This document shows positions 48,098 to 58,785 of a stretch of 64,000 bases of DNA, piece by piece; positions within the stretch are counted from its first letter, which is position 1, and each line of letters begins with the position of its first letter. The stretch lies in NCBI GenBank assembly GCA_022592445.1, contig JABYQR010000120.1, positions 51,831-115,830 on the forward strand, in the 5' to 3' direction. Made by a program: the position numbers and the translations under genes. Below the pieces are notes generated by a model. The model was not told the DNA's origin, searched no databases, and was given only the letters and a program-made list of their open reading frames with translations. This DNA comes from Cytidiella melzeri. Lineage: Eukaryota; Basidiomycota; Agaricomycetes; Polyporales; Irpicaceae.

Positions 48098-48570
48098 ATG
48101 TCAGAGTCCAAAACCTATATCTTTTTCGTGTACGCGCCAGATTACACCGACGCGGACGCGTTCGATCGCCGCATGTCGGTGCGATCGCACCATCTCGAGC
48201 TGATGGCGGTGCTGAGGAAAAAGGGAATTTTGAGTAGGTTTCATGGAAAACGCATCGATCACATCTATACTGAACAACAGGATCCGTGCTATAGGAATGG
48301 GCGGTTCACTTGTGGCGCCAGAGACTCTCGAGTCTGACCAGAGAAAGCTGATCGGGTCTGGGATGTTGTTCGAAACTGAAAGTGCCGACGCTTTGCGAAA
48401 GATCCTCGAGGAGGATGTTTACTGGAGGTTTAACGTGGTTCGTGAGCTACTTATCTTTTTGCAACTTGGGAGCTGACATTTGTGTTCTGCGATTATAGTG
48501 GGATAAGGAGAAGATCGTCATCCTCCCTTACCTCTCTGCGGACCCGTTACCATCCATGGTGCCAGAATAA
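48098..48570 (+). CDS. YCII-domain protein 2
   Basis: Tandem paralogue of the preceding gene. Three exons in phase: 48098-48233, 48295-48437 and 48499-48570; 116 residues. Exon 2 has exactly the same length (143 nt) as in gene 1 and introns fall at the same places. MSESKTYIFFVYAPDYTDADA corresponds to the second Met of gene 1, so this copy lacks the N-terminal extension and should be cytosolic. Conserved blocks: RSHHLELMAVLRKKGIL, MGGSLVAPE, GSGMLFETESADALRKILEEDVYW, WDKEKIVILPYLSADPLP. Function unknown. Local duplication is clear. Confidence 0.85.
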
Positions 48571-50154
48571 ACGGGGAAACCAGGGGAATTGCACTCGTCT
48601 GCAAGGATGCATCTCGTCAATGACGAGACGTATCCATAATATCCCAGGTGCGTACTGTAATTCCAGTGATGCCTCGAGGCCTCATGTCTCGCTGCCCGTC
48701 AGCTTTTGACGCATCCTTACAGTAACTAATACTACACATTGATCACATCTTGTACAAACCAATGCCCACCCGGTAACTTGATCCACATGTATCTCGCCTC
48801 GTGTTTTCAAAATGCCTGCCAGCAAGAACACGAGTTTCGCCCACGCGTCCACAACGTACTGTAGGCGATTTAAGCTTTCTATATACCTTTCCGTCCAGTC
48901 CGTCGTCCTCAAGCTGATTTCCCCGACTCTTGTTCCACTTTTACGATGTTCTGGGCAGATCCGAGTCGTTCCATCTCCTAACAGTAAGTCGAAAGTCTTA
49001 TGATCCCTGGCTGCGTACGCCTGTCAAGGACTCGGATGAATCCAAATCCTGGTAACACGCGCACGGGTGTTCAGCGTACAAGAAGAGCACATCACACGTT
49101 TGTCATAAAAACATACACCGGCCTCATGGGTGTCCTTCATACTTTGCGGTACCTGTGATTGTCAATAGCGATCAGCACGCAGAGATGGAGACCTTCAAGC
49201 ACGACTCGGACTGGGTGCTTCCGCCTTCGCAAACCATGAGCATCTTCGTAAATACACAGCAACGTCCGTTACTTCTTTTTGTCATTGGGGTTAAGACGTT
49301 CGACTACAACAGTCTTCGGAGAGAGATCGTCTATGTAGTAAGTAAGTAGTGTGAGTAAATCGTGGGAACGTGAACGCGTTGTCAGTGGGGGTCGCTATAT
49401 CCAAACAGCCCACGTAAAAAAAATTAACCACCGAGGAGACTAACACTAACCGCTTGCGAGCGAGACGGGGGAACGAGTTTTGGAAGCAAACAAACAAAAA
49501 AAGGTTTGGCAACGCAAAAAGAGCAAGTGATTACAGAAGGGTGGGGGTGTGGGGTGAAGAAATCTCAACGAACAAAAACCGCTATTCATAGTAGAAGAGG
49601 GAAATCGAGAGCGAGTAAAAGACAGTAATCAAGCAAAAGAAGAAAGAAAGAACCAAAACATGAGCCTGTTTATCTATACAATTCCGCGGGTGTGTGATGA
49701 TGGGGGGAGAAGAGGGGGAGGTGGGGAGGGGGAATTTCTGGTGATGTATGCTATGTATATAAATTTATGCTAAGTGTGAGAGGGGGATATAATCTGTAAC
49801 GACCGACGCACAAACAGACCTACGTCTGGAAAGCCTACGCAAGCGTGGGCCAACGACAGGATCCGATGGCGCAATGTGATGTGAGGGGGATTTTCAATAT
49901 AGCAAGCCATAGGCACAAAGAATAAAAGTGGGGGAGGTGAGGAAAACGAACCGATTGCATACGCCATACATAGCCGCGCCACGCGTCCGACCAAAGAAAA
50001 CCATAACGACTAGACATTTTTTCTTCAAACACTCGGCCCCAAAAGTTGCATAATCCAACAACAACATCCACGAACGATGATGAATCCGACAGCGAAAACA
50101 TTAAACACCCGCTTGTGTCGTTTTTGTGTGAGGGAGGGACGGGTGCGATATTTT
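48571..50154. other. intergenic between convergent genes
   Basis: About 1.6 kb between YCII gene 2 and the 3' end of the bZIP gene. ORFs present are short (up to 113 codons) and without motifs. From about 49430 to 49750 the plus strand becomes purine-rich and ends in a G-run cluster (49702-49732). No gene is supported. Confidence 0.4.
49702..49732 (+). other. potential G-quadruplex
   Basis: Four G runs of 6, 5, 4 and 5 bases separated by linkers of 6, 3 and 1 bases on the plus strand. This meets the usual four-run pattern easily. It lies about 420 bp downstream of the bZIP stop codon, on the strand opposite to that gene's coding strand. No role is shown. Confidence 0.7.
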
Positions 50155-52159
50155 TCAGCACAGTTGCACTTCCCATTCGCCGCCTTCGCGACCCTGGCCT
50201 GGCATGCTCTTCAGCGCAATCCTGACTCGCCTGCGGCCCGAAGACGTAGAGACGCTGAACCCGCTCGTGATGTCGCCAAAATTAAAGTCGTACTGATCTG
50301 ACGATGAGAGCCCAGATGACGAGAACGATGCTGACGTCGGTGAGGACAGATCAGAACTCGAATCAACAGCCATGGAGGGGAAGTCTGAGCCGACGCCCAA
50401 GAAGGGCCCAAGCTTGTCCTCCGCCAGGAAATCTGACGCCGATGGCGACGGCGCGCCCCCAAAGTCGCTGCCGCCCCACATGCTCTGGTCGTCGCCGTCC
50501 GAGGTCGAGGCCGCGGCAGGGGAAGGTGCTGATGAGGCTGAAGTCGAGGCCGAAGCGGGAGGGTGTATCCTGACGCGAATCTTGCCATCCTCAGATGGCC
50601 TCGCATCGAAAGAGATGTCCAAACCGCTGAGACCGAGAGCCTCCGAGTCCTCGTCGACGAATTCGAGCTTCTTTGACGAGTCTGCGCGGGAGCGAGAGAG
50701 CATGTCCAGGTTGTCCATGTCAAAGTCCACCATTGAGCCAGAACCAGAGGTCATCCAATCAAAGTCGCCAGACATGAACGATTGCACGTCAAAGGCAGAA
50801 GATGTTGCCGGAAGCGAGTTCGCATTGGACAGAGGGAGGGAGAACGTCGACGGGAGACTGGAGTGTGTCGGGAGTGTGAGCAACGTCGGAAGAGCACAGA
50901 GGAGAACCATAAGACCAAGGCTTGCACCGCTCTTGTGGATCGCCTGTGACGGCGCCGCGCGAGGGGCAAGTGTGAGCTGAGGCTCAACAACCTCTGGCTT
51001 GACGGGCTCTGCTTCTTTCCGGCTTAGCTGCTCGCTGAGTTCACGCTCCCGCTCTTCTGCAGCGGCCAGCCGTGCGCGAAGTTGCTCTACTTCGGAAAGT
51101 AGCTCCTCTTTCGGGGGCTTAGCAGTCGTACCACGCGCAAGCGCCATCAGTCGAGCATTTTCTTGTTCGAGCTCCACCACCCGTCTAGAAAGGGGGGAGG
51201 GGAAATCAGATTTTTTAATACGAAAAAATGCACGAAGCGAGTGATGTAAGGCGAACAAGCGGTATTGCAAGAGGACTGGGTGCCCTCCCGACATCGAGGC
51301 TGTCGAGTGCAAATTGAAGCGAATTCGAGCGACCAGTGCATATCCGGGAACCAAACATAACCTTTTCTCGGTCATCGTTTGTGAACGCAAAAGGGGTGCT
51401 TGTCTTAGCCAACCGAACACGAGGCACGCAAAAGAAATGATGTATTGAGACCGGACCAATGAACTCGCGGTAGCGATGCAGGGGCAGACTATAGCACCCG
51501 GCATCCACCGAAAGAGCGCTCTGGTCGCGTCGTACCAACCAACAGTGGTTGAACATTGAAAAAAAAAGTGAAGGATAGATGGAGAAGTGAAGGAGAAAAA
51601 TGACAGCAAAGGCCACTCACTGCTCCATTGTCTCGAATTCCTCTCGCTTCCGCTGCCTGCTGAGGAACGCGGCCGCCCGATTTTTGACGAGACGCGCCTC
51701 GCGCTTGCTCAAACCTGAAACATCAGGAGGGACGTAGTCTTTCGTGCTCACGGCGGAGCCCCTGACTTTCTTTGAAACAGATGTGGTCGATGTCGAGGAG
51801 GCCCTTTTGCAGGGCACGAGAGTGGCAGGTTCGAGAGGCGGTGTGGGAGGGAGTTGCTCCGAGTCTGAGGACGGGGAGGACATGGCCTCCGGCGTGGGCG
51901 CGTAAGACATGTCGAAGAGCTGCGAGGTCGGCAGACAAAGCTGGGGCTCGGAATCCGAGTTATCTGGGCTCATTCTTCCACGGAGCATCTTGGAGACCGG
52001 GACAGGCGAGGCCGTGGAGGAGGAGCCGTTGCCGTAGCTGTAGTTGAGCGTGGACAAGTCGAGGCTGCCGCCGGGCGAGTCCCAGTCTGCGGAGATGGGT
52101 GAAAGAGGGACGTCGGAGGCGATGTAGTTGGACATGTTGAGGGTGGTAACGACGTTCAT
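50155..52159 (-). CDS. bZIP transcription factor with a membrane segment
   Basis: Two exons: 52159-51621 and 51184-50155, joined in phase within the leucine zipper; about 520 residues. Residues 1-135 are Ser/Pro-rich with PTPP motifs. The basic region is KREARLVKNRAAAFLSRQRKREEFE (about 155-178), followed by a zipper (MEQRVVELEQENARLMAL) and a long charged coiled coil (EELLSEVEQLRARLAAAEERERELSEQL). A single hydrophobic stretch follows (LGLMVLLCALPTLLTLP, about 285-302), then an acidic and Ser-rich C-terminal half. The layout of bZIP, then one membrane helix, then a long tail recalls the ATF6/CREB3 membrane-tethered factors, but the assignment is inference. The intron is 436 nt (51185-51620), far longer than any other in the window, with normal GTGAGT and CTAG ends. 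Confidence 0.85.
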
Positions 52160-53721
52160 GGTGGGTGTTTATAAAGTGGCCGAGCCGGATTAGAATGGAT
52201 AGAGTTGAGTTATTGGAGGGTTTATGTATGATATAAAATTGGTGTGTGGCCGACGGTCGTGATGGTCGGTGCGGGCGAGGGGATATGGCGTAGTGGTGGT
52301 TGAAGATTGAGTGGAAGAGGAGGGAAAGCGCAAAGGCAGGAGGGCGGACTTTAAAGGCGAGGAACAGAACCCCAGACTGGGCGTTGCGGACCCATCTCGA
52401 AACTAAATCTCGCCTGATGAACATTTCCCATCATCTCCTCAGTACCAAAAAAATAACAACTTTAACATGTTTTCGCAGGCTGGGACTCCGTTACTACAAG
52501 GAGTATCACTCGTGGTGCCCTGCGCAACAGCAGCTGGGTATCGTGTACCGTTCATGGCACGACTGTCCGAGGACTGTCCGCACTGTGCAGGTAACAGGTC
52601 GCGACAGGCAGCGACAACTGGTCGCGAGATAGGAGAGTTCATCCCTTCTGAAACAAACATGTCATCTGGACGGAAGTTTTTTTTCTTCTCTCTTTGTAGT
52701 TGGCCCTTGTGGCTTTTTGCGCCCTTTTCCTCCGTGATATGATTGTTTTCCGCAGTACTCCATCTTATCTTATCCAAGCTGCCGATGCCTCCGAGAACCG
52801 TTCTGTCGAATGTCGAACAAACGTTGCCTCAAAAATCCTTTGATGAAACTCGCAAACAGCCCACTTGGTGAAACAACCATTTTACGCACGCAAGGCTTCG
52901 TCTGTGGACTTGAAGTAAACCCCTCACTCCCGCCCAGCACCATGAAGTAAGAGACAAGGTGAAACACTTCTGATCGGTTTCTGATCACAGCGCGCTCTTC
53001 ATGATCAACATTAACGCAAAGCAGGTTACGACAGACGGAGGTTAAAACACATTTACAATCTCGTCATGCGGAAATCTATCTGCGTGCTCGTACGCAATCT
53101 CAAGGACCTCACGACTCCGTTCATAGTCCATGAGAAGAAGAAGAAAAAACACTGTTGCACATCGCCGGTCTCAGCGGGAGTCAACCTTGGAAGTTTGCAG
53201 ATGAAATGATAGGCACTGCTGGGTCGCCATGTCCCCTCTTTGATCATCATGATCAGGTCCAGCCATGGTCGCAATCCCCTAACTTGAAACTTGACCGTGA
53301 TTGCTGTACTGGTCCGTGCCTTTGATTACCTCATAGGTGCTTTGTTATGACTGACTTCAACGAGAACCGGTATAGACGTAGGCGGAGAACTGCACGGCCT
53401 CCAGAGCCTTTTGCATCTTGGAGAGATCTTTCATCAATTCAGCGAAAATCTATCTGCCACTGCAGATATGTTACTTTGACAGATGTGCGATGTATATTTT
53501 AAAAAACGCAATCAGTATTCAAGAAGCCAAGACTGTTATATACGGTAATTGGGTATAATCAGAAACAAGAGATACGTATGGTATGCGTGTATGATTATAA
53601 AACCCTAATAGATACAGAATATGTCAGGATTGACAGAATAACGTAGACATCGCAACCAATCGTGCACGTCATGATTTACACCACCTTTTCTATGAAGCCA
53701 CGGTCCATCTTTGCCTCAGTA
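52160..53721. other. intergenic, bZIP promoter and hydrolase 3' flank
   Basis: About 1.5 kb. It should contain the bZIP promoter (its long 5' flank is unusual for this gene-dense region, consistent with regulated expression). Short ORFs up to 112 codons without motifs. AT-rich from about 53470. No repeat or RNA gene recognised. Confidence 0.4.
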
Positions 53722-55145
53722 CTACACCGCGTACCGCTTTACAGCCTCACACAACTCAACCCAACTACTCTCCTTCCCCCTCTCCCCCAACGCAAACGCA
53801 ATCCCCGCATCCAGATGTACACCCCCCTCCACCCTACTCACATCCACATCCACCCCGTCCTTCCTCATTCTCTCCACCAGACTCTCGATGTCCACTCGCA
53901 GATTCTCCACCGAGCCGTACTGGATCCACACAGGCAACCCCGCACGAGCGCTCCCACCGTTGTGTTCGGACCGACTCTCCTTTTGTGCGCAAGCGAGGTA
54001 CGCAAAGGAGCCGCATACAGCTGGGCTGAAGTACGGCGAGGTTTGAACGGCGGAAGGCAGAAAGTACCGGGTCATGGAGGGGTAGGCGCGTTGGTTGAGG
54101 GAGGGGACGAGGTAGTCGGTGGCGCGACTCGAGACAGGCGGGTGGCTGAGATCGCAACTTGGCTACCGGGTTAGATGGAGTGTGAGCGTTACTGTGGTAC
54201 TGTATTATAGACGATGGAACAAGCTTACGGAAATGAGAAGCATTGCGCCGGGAAGGCCGACGTCGAGATCGGGTTGCATTCGGTCCAGCTCTGCCAGGTA
54301 CCGGGATAGCGCGAGGTGGAGGTGGCCTCCGGAACTGTCGCCTATGAGTATGATGTTCTCGGATGCGAAGCCCAGCGACAAAAGGTACGCGTAGCCCGCA
54401 AGAAGATCGAGCAGCTGTGCAGGAAATGCAGTACTAGGCGTAAGTGCTTTCCTGTGGTTGACAGCTACGGAGACCTTTTCAACGAGATATTCCTGGCAAA
54501 CACCCATAACAGACGTACCTAGAACACGCCGATTTGTGATCTTGGCAAACTTGTATGGAAACATCGTACTTTGCGGGTGTCCCATAACCCACGAGCTGTG
54601 AACGTCAAACTCGATATCAGAGCAAAACAAGTGAGCTGTCTGACGTACCCTCCGTTGACATACATGATCACTTTCTCATCAGGCCCAGCAGGCTCGTCCC
54701 CCTCCCGCCATACATCACTCGGACAAAACGTCCAGAAACACGGTACCTGCGTCGGCCCAACATGCTTTCCCCCAGCCTTCGCGATACTGACCACCCATTC
54801 CTCCTTCACACCCGGCACCACGACCATCTTCACCTTTGTTCCCTTCCCCACCAGCTTGTGTATCCTGTCATCAGTCTTCCACGCGTTCGCCCCCGGTTCG
54901 CGGGGCAATGAGAGGTACGTCGTACATGTGAGGTACAGTCGACCGGTTGCGACGGCGAGACTTCGTCGGAGGGTCCAGTTGGGATGGGGTCTGGTGCTAG
55001 GTATGATGTGCGTTATGGTGCGAAATGCCAGTACGGGTAAAAGGGAGATTCCAAACGCGAGGAAGCCGAGGGTCGCGTAGAATATGTAGGGCACCAGCGC
55101 AGGGGCGTTGGGCACAGTGGACGGGTCTCTGACATTGTCGTCCAT
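53722..55145 (-). CDS. Membrane-anchored alpha/beta hydrolase (HSL/Say1-like)
   Basis: Serine hydrolase of the hormone-sensitive-lipase-like (Abhydrolase_3) group, which includes the sterol deacetylase Say1. ATG 55145; exon 1 55145-54649, exon 2 from 54595, and the last exon from 54162, ending at 53722; about 420 residues. An N-terminal hydrophobic segment (PYIFYATLGFLAFGISLLPVLAF, about residues 15-40) anchors it, probably in the ER. The oxyanion motif is NGGSWVMG, an N-for-H variant of HGGG. The nucleophile elbow is GDSSGG, in the block SENIILIGDSSGGHLHLAL. The acid is likely the E in QYGSVENL and the base the H in EGGVHLDAG near the C-terminus, so the triad looks complete. Substrate (steryl or other acetyl ester) is a guess from the family. 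Confidence 0.83.
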
Positions 55146-55745
55146 AGTCTTCAAAGGCAGTGGTGAAGATGGTGGTGGTGGTGTGGATGATAGGGATCGC
55201 GGGATCGTTGAGCGTAACTGGCATGAGCCACGATTTCTTGACCTGAGATGGTCAGCATGAGATTGTCAGCCACAGGCAAGTGACGGGCGGAATGGAGCAT
55301 CCGGCGTCTACTTAATAGAGGGGTGAATGAGGCGTACCTGACAGGCACCCAGCGCTACAAACAGTAGTGGAACAACGGTCGAAGAGTACAATTTTGTTAC
55401 TGGTCGAATATACCCAGCGGAGACAGAACATACTTGAAACTTGGCCATTATAAATGTCTATGTAACGCGAAGATCAGCACACTTATCGGAACTGCGGTCG
55501 AGTGGAACGTCACCTAAACGCATCGAATCGGATGGCGAACCGATGTGAAGTCATGCCAGCATTACGATTGTCAAGTCACCCCTTATGAGAACTTAATGGC
55601 GCCTCACCTTGACCAAATACTCTGTCTGGTACGGTGTATATTCACATCTGATGCTGAGAGGTGGATTTAGAGATACAGGATACTAGTGTTCCATGAAGGA
55701 CATCTAGAGCAAGGTATGTCGAGACGGCCACCAGTATATACGGCA
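55146..55745. promoter_or_regulatory. hydrolase promoter region
   Basis: About 600 bp between the hydrolase start and the ISA2 stop, both genes on the minus strand. It includes a GGT/CCA trinucleotide run at about 55167-55180. A 65-codon ORF (55151-55348) is not convincing. Nothing else seen. Confidence 0.35.
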
Positions 55746-56655
55746 TTAGACTTTCAACTCCCAGCTGACTCCGCACCCGCACCCACTGCCTTTCGCCTAT
55801 AGGTGCGTTAAAGACAACATCCAGGTCAGCTAGAGTACCATCGAACGCAAACTAGATTTTACGAGCAAGCAAAGGAGGGGGTTGGATAAACGTACCTGAG
55901 GGTTATCCACCACTCTAAAGCTGCTCCCTATGAGCTCCGTGGCATAGTCAATGAGCGACCCTTTCAGGAGGGACAACGAGACGGCGTCCACGACAATGCT
56001 TGACGGCTTCACTGTCGGATGCGAGAAAACACTGTATCCGTCAGAAAAACGCCATTGAGCGTACGCTTCTCTTGCAAGCAAGGGCATGCCCCACGTACTA
56101 ATCATCTGGCTGCCTATCCTTCGCGAGTTCCATCTTGTACTGATACCCATGGCATCCGCCACTCTCCACTGCTATTCGAAGAGCCGCCTCCGAGTTCTTC
56201 TCGCGTTGTGCTATACGTCGTAGTTGCTGAACCAAGTAAGCCCGTGCATGCACGTAGAATGCATAGAAACGTACTTCAGCAGCCCTCGCCGTCATCTGCA
56301 GCTGCGCTTCCTCCACTGGCACCAAGTCTACCTCCGCATCATCGTCCTCCGTGTCTTCCAGCGTACGCAGGGAATCGGGTGTCGGGTGGTGTACGAGCAC
56401 GGAGGGCTCGCCTGGTGGGTGTGAAGGAGAGGACGCGAACGACACGTGCGTTTGCGAGAATGATCTGTTTGTCTGTATCCGCGAGCCATTCAGTACAATA
56501 TGTTGATGGGTTACCGAGGCAAGCTGGGTTTGCGACTGCGGGCTGTGGTGTATTAACCTCCTTGACGTACTCGCGACTAAACTTGGTACTGTTGCAGAGC
56601 GACAGACTGCGTGCGACGTCCGTGCAAGTCGCAGACATGAGGATGTACTTGCCAT
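55746..56655 (-). CDS. ISA2: Mitochondrial iron-sulfur assembly protein ISA2
   Basis: A-type Fe-S carrier needed with ISA1 for mitochondrial [4Fe-4S] cluster assembly. ATG 56655; the N-terminus (MASTSSCLRLARTSHAVCRSATVPSLVASTSRRLIHH) is a clear mitochondrial presequence. The core follows the family closely: QLRRIAQREKNSEAALRIAVESGGCHGYQYKMELAK, then an intron inside the Tyr of DDY, VVDAVSLSLLKGSLIDYATELIGSSFRVVDNPQ, and a last exon AKGSGCGCGVSWELKV ending at the TAA at 55746. The three conserved cysteines (GGC and CGC) are present. A 48-bp segment (56227-56274) with GTACGT...TTCAG ends, divisible by three and lacking stops, interrupts the alignment at AAE/QLRR and is best read as an intron. 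Confidence 0.9.
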
Positions 56656-57540
56656 CGTAGTGGTGGTGACAAGCTAACAGGACAAGTATGTTGACGGTGA
56701 GTAATCAAACTAGTGTGCGTTAAAAGTCTGGATATCAAGATGTAATCAACTGTAAGTAAATATTACTTTGTTTACGTAGTACATTACTACCGTTGTTGGG
56801 GTGTTCGTAAGAATACGGCGCTCAGTGCATTGTACTCGTAATTCTGAGCTAGATTCAATTCAAAGTGCACAGCCTTGTGAGTGTGCATCTGTAGACTATG
56901 CCTGATTTTTTTTTCATGAGGTTCAGACAGGAAGAGCGAGCTACGGCACAAGGTTTTCTGGTTTGTATATGAAGTTATTTTTGGGTTTTTTTATGAAGTT
57001 ATTTTTATGACATTATTTATGGGTATTTATTCTAAGTCGTGAACGTCACACTCTTGTGATTTTTCATGTCACAATCATGGTTCTGATTGGTACACTCGCA
57101 ACCATGCAATCAAAAACAAGAAACCACTCACTAAACTTGGGCGCTACAATGGCGCTTAACATGCTGCTGGTTTCCTCAATTGGCAAGTTTGGTCTCCCAC
57201 GCTCCTCTTCAACATCCAGGAAGGACTTCTGAGACACAAATCTTCACATAGCTACAAAATAAGAGGATTGAACAAGTATTGTAATTGTCTTCTCCTACTA
57301 TGTGATGTTTGATCTGTGCAGCAACAGCCATAACCTGGTATAAAGCATGACATGGATAGTCCAACAGAGACCAAATTTTTCCAACATTGTCACAAGTTTA
57401 CAGCATTAGGCGCCTATCCAGAGCGCTTATTTTCCGGCTAGGAGTGTTACCGGACCTAACCCTAACCCGGGTCACGTGACATCCTGCCTTATTTATCAAT
57501 AGTCCAGACCCAAACCCTAGACTCCATCTGGAGCGGTTCC
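56656..57540. other. intergenic, AT-rich, transposon debris
   Basis: About 880 bp. Around 56960-57015 there are two copies of GAAGTTATTTTT(G/A), the same core found in the foldback element at 58.3-58.8 kb. At about 57452-57468 CCTAACCCTAACCC resembles two telomere repeats. No gene seen. Confidence 0.45.
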
Positions 57541-57836
57541 AGATCAACCTAGGCTATTGTTCTATTGTTCTCCTTCCATCGTTAGGGATTCCCCAGGAAT
57601 TCCCCCAGTTCTTATTGTCCTATTGTCTTTCGTCTATTGTCTTCAATCTATTGTAGGGATTCCCCAGGGATTTCCCCAGTTTCTTATTGTTCTATTGTTC
57701 CTGATCTATTGTTCTATTGTTCTATTTTCCTATTGTTCTAGCTCTATTGTTCTACGTACCCTGGTCTTTGACAGCTACCCTGGTCCTTGACAGTTACCCT
57801 GGTCCCTTATTGTTTTATTGTTACTCCAGCCCCACA
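57541..57836 (+). repeat. imperfect TATTGTT/CTATTGTTC minisatellite
   Basis: About 300 bp dominated by many copies of CTATTGTT(C), with variants CTATTGTC and CTATTTTC. It is interrupted by two copies of AGGGATTCCCCAGG and three copies of TACCCTGGTC(C/T)TTGACAG. It leads into the TATA-bearing LTR-like sequence. Confidence 0.75.
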
Positions 57837-58240
57837 GTTACTTTAGTCCCAAGTGTGGGAACTTGCGCACAGACCACCCAGCCACAGTATATATAGTAAC
57901 CCTTACCCTCCCTAGCTCTGCATCTTGACCTCTCTGTCATTTGCACTGCTAGGTGAGTTACTGCATGTAACATAGTATCATACCTTATTAACTCTGTCAT
58001 TTGCACTGCTAGTATCCGGCCTCTGTGCCTGCTTGCCTGCTTATCATCGACTTTGACCTTGTTGTCGTCGTTGAAGATCTACTTCCACTTCCACTTCCTC
58101 TCCTCTTCATCCTTGTTTAGGGTTTATCAGCATAGCAGCAGTCGCTCCGCGACAAAGCACTTGGAGATCAGTAAAGCAATGAATTCCAGTAGCTCCATGG
58201 CTCTAGTGACAGTAAAATTGCTGCATTAGTATACCACTAT
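57837..58240 (+). mobile_element. probable solo or partial LTR with repeat-bounded intron
   Basis: A TATA box (TATATATAG, 57888-57897) is followed by a 21-bp unit at 57932-57952 and an exact second copy at 57992-58012. The 60 bp from the end of unit 1 to the end of unit 2 start GTGAGT, contain TTATTAAC as a branch site and end GCTAG. The same architecture defines the LTR promoters at 37.5/43.2 and 61.2 kb. Ends of the LTR are not certain, and no coding region of the parent element is attached, so calling it an LTR is inference. Confidence 0.5.
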
Positions 58241-58302
58241 ACATTACAGGTGTTTTGATTGTGCACTGGGGGAATTCAGCCGCACAGTGAGCTTGCACAG
58301 CC

Positions 58303-58785
58303 TGTTTACTACCAAGAAGGCCCCGCCGCTCGGGTGGCTCAACTTCCATATTTGGTCTCCCATCAAAACTCGCGCAAATAGACGCGTGATGATGAGGACT
58401 GCGGACTCGTTTCGCGAAAGTGAAACCGTGACCACGTCACGAATTCTCGTTCACACCCTCGTTCCACCCATTGTGACCGTGTAAACGAGTGAGTTCTGGA
58501 TAAAAACCCAAAAATAACTTCATATTCCGCTGTGTTTGAAGTTATTTTTGGTCACAATATTGTATAAAGTTATTTTTGAGTTTTTATCCAGAAATTGCTC
58601 GTCTTCACGGTCACAGTGGGCAGAACAAGGGCGTGAACGAGGATTTGTGACGTGGTCGCGGTTTCACTTTCGCAAAAAACGAGTCCACAGTCCTCATCAT
58701 CACGCGTCTATTTGCGCGAATTTCAATGGGAGACCAAACATGGAAGTTGAGCCGCCCGAGCGGCGGGGCCCTCTTGGTAGTAAAC
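58303..58785. repeat. 480-bp foldback (large inverted repeat)
   Basis: Arms 58303-58524 and 58563-58785 are reverse complements with over 85% matches by eye, around a loop of about 40 bp. The arms share, for example, GGTCTCCCAT, GCGCAAATAGACGCGTGATG, GAGGACTG and GGTGGCTCAACTTCCAT-like blocks. Several mismatches are CG/TG pairs. A smaller nested pair (AAAAATAACTTC / GAAGTTATTTTT) sits near the loop. It fits a foldback or MITE-type DNA transposon, or two head-to-head copies of one short element. No transposase is nearby. Confidence 0.85.

Noticed and set aside
50372..50980. 202-codon plus-strand ORF
   Set aside because: Antisense shadow of the Ser-rich C-terminal half of the bZIP protein.
51185..51620. 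Hac1/XBP1-type non-conventional intron in the bZIP gene
   Set aside because: Borders are ordinary GTGAGT and CTAG, and the expected paired stem-loop cleavage sites were not seen.
53662..54174. 170-codon plus-strand ORF
   Set aside because: Antisense shadow of the last hydrolase exon.
57541..57836. CRISPR-like array
   Set aside because: The units are contiguous short repeats without unique spacers, in a eukaryotic context.
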